From: Ascidiaceihabitans sp029251465
GTDB lineage: Bacteria; Pseudomonadota; Alphaproteobacteria; Rhodobacterales; Rhodobacteraceae
Assembly: GCF_042932805.1 (NCBI RefSeq)
Contig: NZ_CP170633.1
Span: 1,054,001-1,118,000 of the forward strand
Length of the DNA stretch: 64,000 bases
Direction of reading: 5' to 3'
Under the pieces are notes generated by a model. The model did no database searches. It was not told where the DNA came from and saw nothing but the letters and a program-made list of their open reading frames with translations. The translations under genes and the position numbers were made by a program. Shown piece by piece: positions 24,713-34,574 of the stretch; position 1 is the stretch's first letter, and every line of letters starts with the position of its first letter.

Positions 24713-25260
24713 TCGGATTTGTCCAATATATGTGTGGGCAAGCCATCCAGCGTGCGCTGATTTCGGTCCTGCCAATAAGTGTCGATGCCAGTGCGGCCTT
24801 TGTTGTCTGCCCATTTGTCCAGAACATCGCGTGGGCCGACATGATCAAAGAAGGGCACAGCATACCCGCAGCTGGTTTGCAACATATCAACATGCATATC
24901 ATAGATTTGGCGCGCACCGATGTGAGGCGGGAACAGGGCGTTCAGGGCGTCAAATTCCGTGTCACGGGGATGCAGGCATTTGGCGGTGCCATAGGCGCGC
25001 ATAATCATCGGGCGTGTCTCAAAACCAACCCACATCAAGGTCATGCGTGGGTTCACGGGCAAGTGGCCCGCGGTCTCGTTACCGCTGCCAGTCAGGTTGC
25101 GCCACACGATGCGGGTCGGAGACATAACGCGCAGGCTGTCATTGCCTTTGGGCGAAATATTGACCTTGCCCTCGGGCGCGGCTGATCCACAAAAGAACAT
25201 GTGTTGTTGTTCGATAAAGGTGCGGTGATCATCCCCGATTTGATCAAATTGTTTGCCCAT
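24709..25260 (-). CDS. Pyridoxamine 5'-phosphate oxidase family (FMN-binding split-barrel) protein
   Basis: 183 aa. FMN split-barrel features: FIEQQHMFFCGSAAPEGKVNISPKG, VMSPTRIVWRNLTGSGNETAGHL, then MTLMWVGFETRPMIMRAYGTAKC. This subfamily reduces or binds small molecules through FMN or F420/haem; physiological substrate unknown. Start ATG overlaps the glmS stop (TAATG) and its stop overlaps the alkD-like start (ATGA), so all are translationally coupled. Confidence 0.85.
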   Translation of the reverse strand: MGKQFDQIGDDHRTFIEQQHMFFCGSAAPEGKVNISPKGNDSLRVMSPTRIVWRNLTGSGNETAGHLPVNPRMTLMWVGFETRPMIMRAYGTAKCLHPRDTEFDALNALFPPHIGARQIYDMHVDMLQTSCGYAVPFFDHVGPRDVLDKWADNKGRTGIDTYWQDRNQRTLDGLPTHILDKSE

Positions 25261-27080
25261 TATTCAACCGTCACAGATTTGGCGAGGTTGCGGGGTTGAT
25301 CCACATCAGTGCCTTTGGCAACAGCAGTGTGATAGGCCAACAACTGCGCGGGAATAGCGTATAGGATCGGGGTTACGATGTCCGGCACATCAGGCATTTC
25401 GATGGTTGCCCACGTGCCTTCGCCGGCTTCTTCCAGACCTTTGGCATCTGATACTAAAATGACCTTGCCTTTGCGCGCCATGACTTCTTGCATGTTGGAA
25501 ACGGTCTTTTCGAACAGCGTGTCACGCGGGGCAAAAACCACCACAGGAACATGTTTGTCAACCAACGCGATGGGGCCGTGTTTTAGTTCACCTGATGCAT
25601 AAGCTTCGGCATGTATATAGCTGATTTCTTTCAGTTTTAACGCACCTTCGTGGGCGAGCGGATACATCAAGCCACGTCCCAGAAACAACACATCCCGGGC
25701 CTCTGATAGCTTGAGCGCAGCAAGGCGCATCGCGTCGTTTTGTTCAAGCGCTGTGTTGATGACAGCGGGCATTGCACGCAGAGCAGACAGGTGATCTGTC
25801 ATCTGGTCCGCAGTGATTGTACCGCGTTGTTTGGCCGCTTTCAGCACCATCAAAAGCAACACTGTCAGTTGGCATGTGAACGCTTTGGTCGAGGCCACGC
25901 CGACCTCAACACCTGCGTGGATCGGCAGTGCCAGATCGCTTTCGCGCGCGATCGAACTTTCGGGCACATTGACCACAGATACAATTTTGTCTGCTTTGCC
26001 GTCGCAATAGCGCAGGGCGGCCAATGTGTCTGCGGTTTCGCCCGATTGGCTGACAAAAACCGCGAGCGTGCGCGCCGGAATTGGCGGTTCACGGTAGCGA
26101 AATTCTGACGCAACATCGACCTCGACCGGCAAGCGGGCGACCTGTTCAAACCAGTATTTCGCGGTCAGGCAGGCCAGATATGCCGTGCCGCATGCAACCA
26201 TCGTCACGCGGTCAATTTTGGAGAAATCGATGTCAGGGGCGGGCAGGGTGATGTCGCCATCCTTGCCCAAATAATTCGCCAATGCGTCACCCAAAACAGT
26301 TGGCTGTTCGGCGATTTCTTTGGCCATAAAGTGTTTGTGCCCGGCTTTGTCCACACGCGCGCTGTCAATCTGAATGGTGCGAATGTCGCGGTTGGCCAGT
26401 TCACCGTTGCGATCACGAATTTCCAGCGACGTGCGGGTCAGGACGGCGCGGTCGCCTTCTTCTAGATAGGTGATCCGGTCGGTCAAAGGTGCCAAAGCGA
26501 TTGCGTCAGAGCCCACGAACATTTCGCCCGTTCCATGCCCGATGGCCAAGGGCGAACCTTTGCGCGCTGCGATCATCAAATCGTCTTCGCCGTGGAACAA
26601 AAATGCGAGCGCAAACGCGCCCTCAAGCATATCGATGGTTTTGTTCGCAGCCTCGACCGGGCTTGCCCCTTGGGACATGTGATATTGCGTCATCAATGCG
26701 ACGGTTTCGGTGTCGGTATCGGTGGTGAACTCAATGCCTGCCGCCGTCAATTGCGCCCGCAAATCACGAAAGTTTTCCACGATGCCATTGTGCACAACAG
26801 CCACGGGGCCCGCCTGATGCGGGTGGGCGTTGTTTTCGTTTGGCGCGCCGTGCGTGGCCCAGCGGGTGTGGCCGATGCCAGACTTGCCTGCGAGCGGTTC
26901 ATGGACCAATCGATCCGACAGATTAACCAGTTTTCCGACCGCGCGACGACGGTCCAGAACACCGTTGTTTACAGTGGCGATACCGGCGCTGTCGTAGCCG
27001 CGATATTCTAGCCGTTTAAGCGCCTCAACAAGGATTGGTGCTGCTTCGTGGTTCCCGAGGACCCCTACAATTCCACACAT
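25260..27080 (-). CDS. glmS: Glutamine-fructose-6-phosphate aminotransferase (isomerising)
   Basis: 606 aa. N-terminal class II glutaminase: CGIVGVLG (Cys2 nucleophile after Met removal), LEYRGYDSAGIAT, HTRWATHG. The two SIS sugar-binding domains show ACGTAYLACLTAKYWFE, FVSQSGETADTLAALR, and GVASTKAFTCQL. The C-terminus DQPRNLAKSVTVE is invariant in GlmS. It makes glucosamine-6-phosphate for peptidoglycan and LPS. It lies 2 nt behind glmU. No glmS ribozyme or GlmZ-like site is visible upstream; the gap is only two bases. Confidence 0.97.
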   Translation of the reverse strand: MCGIVGVLGNHEAAPILVEALKRLEYRGYDSAGIATVNNGVLDRRRAVGKLVNLSDRLVHEPLAGKSGIGHTRWATHGAPNENNAHPHQAGPVAVVHNGIVENFRDLRAQLTAAGIEFTTDTDTETVALMTQYHMSQGASPVEAANKTIDMLEGAFALAFLFHGEDDLMIAARKGSPLAIGHGTGEMFVGSDAIALAPLTDRITYLEEGDRAVLTRTSLEIRDRNGELANRDIRTIQIDSARVDKAGHKHFMAKEIAEQPTVLGDALANYLGKDGDITLPAPDIDFSKIDRVTMVACGTAYLACLTAKYWFEQVARLPVEVDVASEFRYREPPIPARTLAVFVSQSGETADTLAALRYCDGKADKIVSVVNVPESSIARESDLALPIHAGVEVGVASTKAFTCQLTVLLLMVLKAAKQRGTITADQMTDHLSALRAMPAVINTALEQNDAMRLAALKLSEARDVLFLGRGLMYPLAHEGALKLKEISYIHAEAYASGELKHGPIALVDKHVPVVVFAPRDTLFEKTVSNMQEVMARKGKVILVSDAKGLEEAGEGTWATIEMPDVPDIVTPILYAIPAQLLAYHTAVAKGTDVDQPRNLAKSVTVE

Positions 27081-27082
27081 TT

Positions 27083-28429
27083 TTAGCTGCTCCTGCTTAG
27101 GCGGGCCTTCTTGGCCTTTAACATTTCGAACAATTTTCGTGCCATACCCGGTTTTTCGACTTGTGGCGCGCGGGCCAGCGCCAAAGCGTCTGGTTCCACG
27201 TCTGATGTGATCACGGACCCGCTGCCGGTCATCGCGCCATCGCCGATTGTGACGGGGGCAATCAACATGGTGTTGGACCCGATGAACACATTGTCGCCGA
27301 TGTCTGTGTGGTGCTTCATCACGCCGTCATAATTGCAGGTGATTGTACCTGCACCAATGTTGGTTTTCTCGCCAATTGTTGCATCGCCAATGTAGGACAG
27401 GTGGTTGACCTTGGCCCCTTCGGCGATCTGGGCGTTTTTGATTTCGACAAAGTTGCCGACGCGCACGTGTTCGGACAATTCCGCACCGGGGCGCAAGCGG
27501 GCGTAGGGCCCGATGATGCCGCCGCGTGCCACGTGGCAGCCTTCTAGGTGGGAAAATGCGCGAATGGTTGCACCGGATTCAATTGTCACACCGGGGCCAA
27601 AGACCACGTTGGGTTCAACAATTGTGTCGCGCCCGATGATCGTGTCCAGTGATAGATAGACGGTTTCGGGGGCGACCAATGTCACGCCGTCTTCCATCAA
27701 TTGCGCGCGGGCACCTGTCTGGAACAATGCGTCGGCGGCGGCCAGTTGTGCGCGTGAATTGACGCCAAGCGTTTCCGCCTCTGAACAGGTCACAACGGTT
27801 GCGGAATGTCCTGCGGCGCAGGCCAGTCCCACCAAGTCGGTCAGGTAGTATTCCCCTGAGGCATTGTCGTTGCCGATTTTATCAAGCAATTCAAACATTA
27901 ACGGGGCAGGGCAGCAGGTGACGCCGCCGTTGCACAGGGTGATCGCGCGCTCGGCCTCTGTGGCGTCTTTGTGCTCGACGATGCGTTCCAGCGACGTGCC
28001 GTCCATGACCAAACGGCCATAGCGCGCGGTGTCTTCGGGCTCAAAACCCAACACAACCACGTCGGCGGGTGCATCGAGCATCGCTTGCAAGGTTTCGTTT
28101 TGCATGAACGGCGTGTCGCCAAACAGCACGATGGCTTTGCCGTCAAAACCGGCCAAAGCATCGCGCGCCTGCATCACCGCGTGGCCGGTGCCCAGCTGTT
28201 CGGTTTGCAAGACGACTGTTGCGTCCTCGTCGTGATCCAGTGCCGCTTTGGTCACGGCTTCGGCCCCGTGCCCTGCGATGACAACGGTGTGGGACAAATC
28301 CAACGCTTGGCCTGCGTTCATCGCGTGCACCAACATCGGTGCCCCAGCGATGGGGTGAAGGACCTTTGGCATATCGGAATTCATCCGTGTGCCTTTTCCT
28401 GCGGCCAGGATGATAAGTGCAACGCTCAT
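27083..28429 (-). CDS. glmU: Bifunctional GlcNAc-1-P uridylyltransferase / GlcN-1-P acetyltransferase
   Basis: 448 aa from ATG 28429 (AGAG site; an upstream in-frame start at 28486 lacks support). N-terminal uridylyltransferase: IILAAGKGTRMNSDMPK (nucleotide loop) and FGDTPFM. C-terminal left-handed beta-helix made of hexapeptide repeats (IGRDTIVEPNVVFGPGVTI, RLRPGAELSEHVRVGNFVEI, YIGDATIGEKTNIGAGTI) for acetyl-CoA-dependent N-acetylation. It produces UDP-GlcNAc. It heads the leftward operon and is divergent from gph. Confidence 0.96.
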   Translation of the reverse strand: MSVALIILAAGKGTRMNSDMPKVLHPIAGAPMLVHAMNAGQALDLSHTVVIAGHGAEAVTKAALDHDEDATVVLQTEQLGTGHAVMQARDALAGFDGKAIVLFGDTPFMQNETLQAMLDAPADVVVLGFEPEDTARYGRLVMDGTSLERIVEHKDATEAERAITLCNGGVTCCPAPLMFELLDKIGNDNASGEYYLTDLVGLACAAGHSATVVTCSEAETLGVNSRAQLAAADALFQTGARAQLMEDGVTLVAPETVYLSLDTIIGRDTIVEPNVVFGPGVTIESGATIRAFSHLEGCHVARGGIIGPYARLRPGAELSEHVRVGNFVEIKNAQIAEGAKVNHLSYIGDATIGEKTNIGAGTITCNYDGVMKHHTDIGDNVFIGSNTMLIAPVTIGDGAMTGSGSVITSDVEPDALALARAPQVEKPGMARKLFEMLKAKKARLSRSS

Positions 28430-28557
28430 GCGAAATCTCTTTTGTTCTGCTCGTCCTCGTTTTATCCGTTTGCGCCAAAGGCACAAGGTGTTGTGCGATC
28501 AAACAAAATGTCGGGTTGCAACACGTGCAAGCAGGGTTTCGCCTAAGGGGTACGCAG

Positions 28558-29223
28558 ATGAAGACGGTTATTTTTGATTTGGACGGCACATTGGCCGACA
28601 CCAGCGGCGATCTGATCGAAGCGGCAAACGTGTGTTTTCGCGACATGGGGGCAGGCGATATGCTGGACCCTGCGTCGGATGCCGGCACCGCATTGCGGGG
28701 TGGTCGCGCAATGCTGATGCTGGGGTTGCAACGCATGGATCGGGCCCACGACAAGGACACGTTGGATCACTATTATCCTGTGTTGCTAGAGGCTTATGCC
28801 AAGGACATCGACAGCCGCACGGTCATGTACCCCGGCGCGATGGACGCGGTTGAGGTGTTAAAAACGCTGGGCTACGGCGTCGGCATTGCGACCAACAAAC
28901 CCCAAGGTCTAGCCGAAGAGCTGCTGAAACGCCTCGGTGTGCGGGATGCCTTTGCCTCGATGGTGGGGGCGGATACGTTGGATGTGCGCAAACCTGATCC
29001 CGAACATTTGTTTGAGGCGGCGCGGCGTGCGGGGGGTGATCCTGCGTTGACCTGTTTGATCGGTGATACGGATACCGACCGCAAAACTGCCCGAAATGCC
29101 GGTGTGCCGAGCGTTTTGGTTACTTTTGGACCTGCGGGCGGCGACATGGCCGCGCTGGAACCCGAAGCATTGTTGGATGATTACGCCGATTTGCCGGCAA
29201 TTGTTCAGCGGTTGTTGGGCTAA
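28558..29223 (+). CDS. gph: HAD-family phosphoglycolate phosphatase
   Basis: 221 aa from ATG 28558, with AAGGGG 7-10 nt upstream. HAD motifs: I FDLDGTLADTSG (nucleophile Asp and acid Asp), II IATNKP, III the Lys in VRKPDPE, IV LIGDTDTDRKTARNAG. Gph removes 2-phosphoglycolate formed in DNA repair or photorespiration; related HAD enzymes can act on other small phosphates. The glmU-gph gap (128 nt) probably has the two divergent promoters, but no strong boxes were seen. Confidence 0.88.
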   Translation: MKTVIFDLDGTLADTSGDLIEAANVCFRDMGAGDMLDPASDAGTALRGGRAMLMLGLQRMDRAHDKDTLDHYYPVLLEAYAKDIDSRTVMYPGAMDAVEVLKTLGYGVGIATNKPQGLAEELLKRLGVRDAFASMVGADTLDVRKPDPEHLFEAARRAGGDPALTCLIGDTDTDRKTARNAGVPSVLVTFGPAGGDMAALEPEALLDDYADLPAIVQRLLG

Positions 29224-29302
29224 TCGGCTGCCTAGATTTGGTTTTGTTTAATGCGTCCTCCTGTCTCTTGACGCGCGCAGGCTGAGTGCGCACAACATCC
29301 CC

Positions 29303-30499
29303 ATGACACAGAATTTTACCGGCAGTTTCACCCAGCAAGATCCCATTCCCGAAGCAGGTATCGAGGCAGCAATAGCTGTTTTGCGCCACGGTCGGTTGCA
29401 CCGTTACAACACGGCTGAGGGCGAGATATCAGAGACCGCGCTGCTAGAGCAGGAATACGCGGCCTACGTGGGTGCGAAATACTGCCTTGCGGTGGCCTCT
29501 GGCGGGTATGCGATGGCGACGGCCTTGCGGGCGCTGGGGGTTGGGCACGGGGACAAGGTGTTATCGAATGCCTTTACGCTGGCGCCGGTTCCTGGCGCGA
29601 TTGCCGCAGTCGGGGCCAAGCCGATCTTTGTTGGTGTGACCGAACAACTGACCATCGATCTGGATGACCTTGAGGCCAAAATCGACCAAGCGGACGTTTT
29701 GCTGCTCAGCCACATGCGCGGGCACATCTGTGACATGGAACGCTTGATGGCGATCTGTGACGGCGCAGGCGTCAAAGTGGTCGAGGATTGCGCGCACACG
29801 ATGGGGTCGGCGTGGAAGGATGTTGCCTCGGGGCGGTCCGGCCACATCGGGTGCTATTCGTGTCAGACGTACAAGCACGTGAATTCGGGCGAGGGCGGTT
29901 TTCTGGTCACGGATGATCCGGTTTTGGCGGCGAAATCCGTGATGATGTCGGGGTCATACATGTTGTTCGAACGGCATTTGGCGGCACCTGATCCATCGGT
30001 TTTTGCCCAGATTAAATACGAAACACCAAATATTTCCGGACGCATGGACAACCTGCGCGCGGCGATCTTGCGGCCACAAATCGCAGATATCGCGACGCAA
30101 TGTGCGCGCTGGAATGATCGCTACTACGCGCTTGAGGCGGGTCTTCGTGACACGCCCGGCATGCAGGTGATTGAGCGCCCGGAGGTCGAAACCATTGTCG
30201 GATCATCCATTCAATTCCTGTTGTTGGACTGGTCAGATGACAGCATCCGCGATGTGGTGTCGCGGTGCGGCGCACGCGGAGTTGAGCTCAAATGGTTCGG
30301 CGCGCCAGAGCCTGTGGCCTTTACCAGCAAATACGACAGCTGGACCTACGCCGACCCGCAGCCAATGCCAAAATCCGACCGGATTCTGCACGGGATCGTC
30401 GACATGCGCGTGCCGCTGACGTTCTCGATCGAGGATTGCGATTTGATCGCACAAATCATCAGAGCCGAAGTGTCAGCCGTCTTTCAAGCGCAAGGGTGA
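29303..30499 (+). CDS. DegT/DnrJ/EryC1/StrS-family PLP-dependent aminotransferase
   Basis: 398 aa. Fold-type I sugar-aminotransferase family: VGAKYCLAVASGGYAMATALRA, TIDLDDLEAKI, VVEDCAHTMGSAW (PLP-contacting Asp) and the Schiff-base Lys in CQTYKHVNSGEGGFL. The usual motif S-x-x-x-x-K is kept as Y-S-C-Q-T-Y-K. Family members aminate keto-sugars on nucleotide carriers, but no sugar-nucleotide genes flank it. A related subset acts on other keto-substrates. The start ATG 29303 lacks an obvious ribosome site. It stops 69 nt before the convergent hutU. Confidence 0.88.
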   Translation: MTQNFTGSFTQQDPIPEAGIEAAIAVLRHGRLHRYNTAEGEISETALLEQEYAAYVGAKYCLAVASGGYAMATALRALGVGHGDKVLSNAFTLAPVPGAIAAVGAKPIFVGVTEQLTIDLDDLEAKIDQADVLLLSHMRGHICDMERLMAICDGAGVKVVEDCAHTMGSAWKDVASGRSGHIGCYSCQTYKHVNSGEGGFLVTDDPVLAAKSVMMSGSYMLFERHLAAPDPSVFAQIKYETPNISGRMDNLRAAILRPQIADIATQCARWNDRYYALEAGLRDTPGMQVIERPEVETIVGSSIQFLLLDWSDDSIRDVVSRCGARGVELKWFGAPEPVAFTSKYDSWTYADPQPMPKSDRILHGIVDMRVPLTFSIEDCDLIAQIIRAEVSAVFQAQG

Positions 30500-30568
30500 T
30501 CAAGGAGCAGATGCACGCCTGCACCCACGCACCATTCGGTCCGCAAAACATGTAGGTCGCGCCAAAGT

Positions 30569-32239
30569 TTAGCGATTCAAAATGCCAGGCAAGTTCAGCC
30601 CGTTTTCGCGCGCGCAATCCAACGCATCCTCGTACCCTGCATCGGCGTGGCGCATGACGCCTGTGGCGGGATCATTCCACAACACGTTGGCGATGCGCCG
30701 GTCTGCGTCCTCGGAACCATCGCAACAAATGACCATGCCCGAGTGCTGGGAAAAACCCATGCCGACACCGCCGCCGTGGTGCAGCGACACCCACGTCGCA
30801 CCACCCGCCACATTCAGCATCGCATTCAGCAGTGGCCAATCGGACACGGCGTCCGAGCCGTCTTTCATCGCTTCTGTCTCGCGGTTTGGCGAGGCAACCG
30901 AGCCGCTGTCAAGGTGGTCGCGCCCGATCACAACAGGGGCCGACAATTCACCGCTGCGCACCATTTCGTTAAAGGCAAGGCCCAGCTGGTCGCGCAGCCC
31001 CAGACCGACCCAACAAATGCGCGCTGGCAGACCTTGGAAATCAATGCGTTCGCGGGCCATATCCAGCCAATTGTGCAGGTGCGGATCGTCGATCAACTCT
31101 TTGACCTTGGCGTCTGTTTTGTAAATATCCTCGGGATCGCCAGACAAAGCGCACCAGCGGAACGGACCGATGCCACGACAGAACAGCGGCCGGATGTAGG
31201 CAGGCACAAAACCGGGAAAAGCAAAGGCGTTCTCAAGCCCTTCTTCTAATGCGACCTGCCGGATGTTGTTGCCATAATCCAGTGTCGGCACGCCAGCGTT
31301 CCAGAAATCGACCATGGCGGAAACCTGAACTTTCATTGACGCACGCGCGGCTTTTTCCACGCCTTTGGGATCGCTTTCTTGTTTGGCGCGCCACTCGGCA
31401 ACGTTCCAACCCTGCGGCAAATACCCGTGAACCGGATCGTGGGCCGAGGTCTGGTCCGTCACCATGTCAGGCCTCACGCCGCGCTTGACCAACTCAGGAA
31501 ACACGTCAGCCGCGTTGCCGATCAAGGCCACGGATTTTGCCTCGCCCGCCTCTGTCCAGGCATCGATCATCGCCAAGGCTTCGTCCAGATCGTGGGTCTT
31601 TGCATCGACATAGCGCGTGCGCAGCCGGAAATCAGCGCGGGTTTCGTCACACTCAACAGCCAGACAGCAGGCCCCCGCCATCACAGCCGCCAAAGGTTGC
31701 GCACCGCCCATGCCGCCCAAGCCACCGGTCAAAATCCAACGCCCCGACAGGTTGCCGTCATAATGCTGGCGACCTGCCTCCATGAACGTCTCGTAGGTGC
31801 CCTGCACGATGCCTTGGGTGCCGATGTAAATCCACGACCCCGCCGTCATCTGGCCGTACATCGCGAGGCCCTTTTTATCGAGCTCGTTAAAATGATCCCA
31901 GTTCGCCCAATGCGGCACAAGGTTGGAATTGGCGATCAAAACGCGTGGCGCATCTTTGTGGGTGTTGAACACGCCAACCGGCTTGCCCGATTGCACCAAA
32001 AGCGTCTGGGTGTCTTCCAGTTCTTTCAAGGCCGCAACAATCGCGTCGAAATCTTCCCAAGTGCGCGCGGCACGTCCGATCCCGCCATAGACCACCAGTT
32101 CATGCGGGTTCTCGGCCACGTCAGGGTGCAAGTTGTTCATCAACATGCGCATCGGCGCTTCGGTCAGCCAGCTTTTTGCAGTGATCTCGGAGCCGGCGGG
32201 TGGAAATACGTCGCGGGTGTTGTGGCGGGAATGGGTCAT
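30569..32239 (-). CDS. hutU: Urocanate hydratase
   Basis: 556 aa, the usual length. GGLGGMGGAQPLAAVMAGACCLAVE (NAD+-binding Gly-rich region), LIGNAADVFPELVKRGVRPDMVTDQTSAHDP and RIDFQGLPARICW are diagnostic. It hydrates urocanate to imidazolonepropionate with tightly bound NAD+, the second step of histidine breakdown. The start ATG overlaps the hutG stop (ATGA); last gene of hutI-hutH-hutG-hutU. Confidence 0.97.
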   Translation of the reverse strand: MTHSRHNTRDVFPPAGSEITAKSWLTEAPMRMLMNNLHPDVAENPHELVVYGGIGRAARTWEDFDAIVAALKELEDTQTLLVQSGKPVGVFNTHKDAPRVLIANSNLVPHWANWDHFNELDKKGLAMYGQMTAGSWIYIGTQGIVQGTYETFMEAGRQHYDGNLSGRWILTGGLGGMGGAQPLAAVMAGACCLAVECDETRADFRLRTRYVDAKTHDLDEALAMIDAWTEAGEAKSVALIGNAADVFPELVKRGVRPDMVTDQTSAHDPVHGYLPQGWNVAEWRAKQESDPKGVEKAARASMKVQVSAMVDFWNAGVPTLDYGNNIRQVALEEGLENAFAFPGFVPAYIRPLFCRGIGPFRWCALSGDPEDIYKTDAKVKELIDDPHLHNWLDMARERIDFQGLPARICWVGLGLRDQLGLAFNEMVRSGELSAPVVIGRDHLDSGSVASPNRETEAMKDGSDAVSDWPLLNAMLNVAGGATWVSLHHGGGVGMGFSQHSGMVICCDGSEDADRRIANVLWNDPATGVMRHADAGYEDALDCARENGLNLPGILNR

Positions 32240-33036
32240 TGGGAACCTCTTAGGGATTGGGCCAAATTGGTCAGGGTGGCAAGAATTGATGTCAAATACG
32301 GACGAAGCTGCGCGGCTTTTGCGGTGTCATAGTCCCAAGGGGCGGCTTCGTGTGTCAGGTAGGTTGATTGCGCCAATTCCATTTGGATGGCGTGGATGTC
32401 GCTGGCAGGTTGACCGTAGTGCCGTGTGGTCCAGCCGCCTTTGAAACGTCCGTTTGTTATCGCCGAATAGGGCAGGGCTTGGGCGCAAATTTCGCGCGTT
32501 GCGGCCTCGATCTGTGGATCACAAGTTGCCCCTAGATTTGTGCCGATGTTGAAATCACGCAACGTGCCCTCAAACAAAAACGGAATTTCTGACCGGATCG
32601 AATGACAATCGTACAAGATCGCAATGCCGTGCAGGTCGCGCACCCGTTCCAGTTCTGCCCTAAGGGCCGCGTGATAGGGGGCGTGAAAGGCTGTGCGACG
32701 CGCTTGGACTTCAGCGTCGCTTGGCGGCGTGTCCCAGATCGAGAGCCCGTCGAAATCGGTTAGCGGCACCAGCGTCGTTGTGTTTTCACCGGGGTACAGG
32801 CTGGTGCCTGACGGGTCACGGTTGGCGTCAATGACATAGCGGTGAAAGTTTGCTTTGACCGTCGTGACCCGAGGCATCAGACCCGCATAGAGCCGGTCAA
32901 TATGCCAATCGGTGTCGGCCAATTTACGGCCATTTTCGTTTAGTTTCGCCGCGATGGATTCCGGCACAAACGTACCTGTGTGCGGCAAGCCCAGCACAAT
33001 CGGGCCGTACCCTTGTTCTGTGCTGACGGGCGTCAT
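32236..33036 (-). CDS. hutG: N-formylglutamate deformylase
   Basis: 266 aa. Family motifs LGLPHTGTFVPE near residue 15, DWHIDRLYAG, and ILYDCHSIRSEIPFLFEG (metal-site Asp and His). It removes the formyl group from N-formylglutamate, the product of the HutF branch. Its presence with hutF, and no hutG-type formimidoylglutamase, defines the five-step histidine pathway through formylglutamate. Overlaps both neighbours by ATGA. Confidence 0.95.
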   Translation of the reverse strand: MTPVSTEQGYGPIVLGLPHTGTFVPESIAAKLNENGRKLADTDWHIDRLYAGLMPRVTTVKANFHRYVIDANRDPSGTSLYPGENTTTLVPLTDFDGLSIWDTPPSDAEVQARRTAFHAPYHAALRAELERVRDLHGIAILYDCHSIRSEIPFLFEGTLRDFNIGTNLGATCDPQIEAATREICAQALPYSAITNGRFKGGWTTRHYGQPASDIHAIQMELAQSTYLTHEAAPWDYDTAKAAQLRPYLTSILATLTNLAQSLRGSQ

Positions 33037-34574
33037 TCGGCATGCCCTTTCACGAAGGGGGGCAAATCAACCGCATGCGCCAAGGCACCACTTTCGACCA
33101 ACGCTGCGGCGGCTACAATGGACGGTGCCAGATAGCGATCCTCAACAATGGTCGGCACCTCAGCGCGCAAGGTGGACATGGCCGCGCACAACGCAGGGCT
33201 GGTTTGCAAAGGCGCGCGAAACTCGATGCCCTGAACGCCGCACATCGCCTCGACGCCAAGGATCACATTCAGGTTTGCGTTCATCCGTAACAACCGGCGC
33301 GCGGCATGGGCGGCCATGCTGACGTGGTCTTCTTGGTTGGCAGAGGTCGGGGTGCTGTCCGTGGTGCACGGGTTGGCGAGGTGCTTGTTTTCGCTCATCA
33401 AAGCCGCTGTTGTCACTTCTGCGATCATCAGGCCGGAATTCAAACCGGGGTTTGGCGTCAGGAACGGCGGCAGGTCAAACGACAGCGTCGGGTCAACCAT
33501 CAAGGCGACGCGGCGCTGGGCGATGGCCCCGATTTCCGACACCGCAACGGCGATTTGATCTGCAGCAAACCCCACAGGTTCGGCGTGAAAATTACCGCCA
33601 GAAACGATCAGGCCTTCTGCGACCAACACCAGCGGATTGTCGGTGACTGCGTTGGCCTCGGTTTCAAGTGTGCGGCCGGCAAAATGCAGCAAGTCCATCG
33701 CAGCGCCGGTGACCTGCGGCTGACAGCGAATACAATAGGGGTCTTGAACGCGGGTATCGCCGTCGCGGTGGCTTTCACGGATCACGGATCCTGCCATCAA
33801 AGCGCGCTGCGCACGGGCGACAGCGATTTGACCCGCATGACCGCGCAGGGTGTGGATCGCGTCTTGTAACGGGGCGGTCGACCCCATGATCGCATCGGTA
33901 GACAGCGCGCAGGTTAGCACAGACGTCGCGGCATTGCGCCACGCGCCCCACAGCCCAACCAACGCACATGCCGTCGAAAACTGCGTGCCGTTGATCAGCG
34001 CCAAACCTTCTTTTGCGCCCAAGACGATTGGGGTCAGGCCTGCTTTGCCCAATGCTGTTCCCGCATCCATGTGCACGCCCTGAAACATGGCTTCGCCTTC
34101 GCCGATCATCGCGGCGGCCATGTGCGCCAACGGGGCCAGATCGCCGGATGCGCCAACCGATCCCTGGCTGGGGATCACGGGGGTGACGCCCTTGGCCAGC
34201 ATGCCTTCGATCAAGGTCACCGTGGTCATCGCCGCGCCAGATGCACCGCGCCCGAGCGACAGTAATTTTAGCGCCATCATCAGGCGCGTTGTTGCCTCGT
34301 CCAGCGCATCACCCACGCCGCAGCAATGGGATAAGATCAGGTTGCGTTGCAGGGTTGCGACGTCCTTGGTCGCGATCTTGACGCTGGCCAGTTTACCAAA
34401 ACCGGTGTTGACCCCGTAGACGGCTTCGCCGCCGTTCGCGGCCTTTTTCACCAAAGCCGCCGCCGCTGTAATGCCCACATGGGACGACGGGTGCAGGGCA
34501 ACCGGTTGCCTGCCTGACCAGATGTCATGAAGTTGGGCCAATGTTGCTGAACCGGGTGTGAGGATGAGTGTCAC
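33033..34574 (-). CDS. hutH: Histidine ammonia-lyase
   Basis: 513 aa from GTG 34574, which overlaps the hutI stop as GTGA with GGGGTC upstream. A longer upstream frame is rejected because it runs into hutI. YGVNTGFGKLASVKI and GSVGASGDLAPLAH; the Ala-Ser-Gly in the latter forms the MIO cofactor. NLILSHCCGVGDAL matches too. The enzyme deaminates histidine to trans-urocanate. The HAL family length (~510 aa) fits this start. Confidence 0.96.
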   Translation of the reverse strand: MTLILTPGSATLAQLHDIWSGRQPVALHPSSHVGITAAAALVKKAANGGEAVYGVNTGFGKLASVKIATKDVATLQRNLILSHCCGVGDALDEATTRLMMALKLLSLGRGASGAAMTTVTLIEGMLAKGVTPVIPSQGSVGASGDLAPLAHMAAAMIGEGEAMFQGVHMDAGTALGKAGLTPIVLGAKEGLALINGTQFSTACALVGLWGAWRNAATSVLTCALSTDAIMGSTAPLQDAIHTLRGHAGQIAVARAQRALMAGSVIRESHRDGDTRVQDPYCIRCQPQVTGAAMDLLHFAGRTLETEANAVTDNPLVLVAEGLIVSGGNFHAEPVGFAADQIAVAVSEIGAIAQRRVALMVDPTLSFDLPPFLTPNPGLNSGLMIAEVTTAALMSENKHLANPCTTDSTPTSANQEDHVSMAAHAARRLLRMNANLNVILGVEAMCGVQGIEFRAPLQTSPALCAAMSTLRAEVPTIVEDRYLAPSIVAAAALVESGALAHAVDLPPFVKGHAE

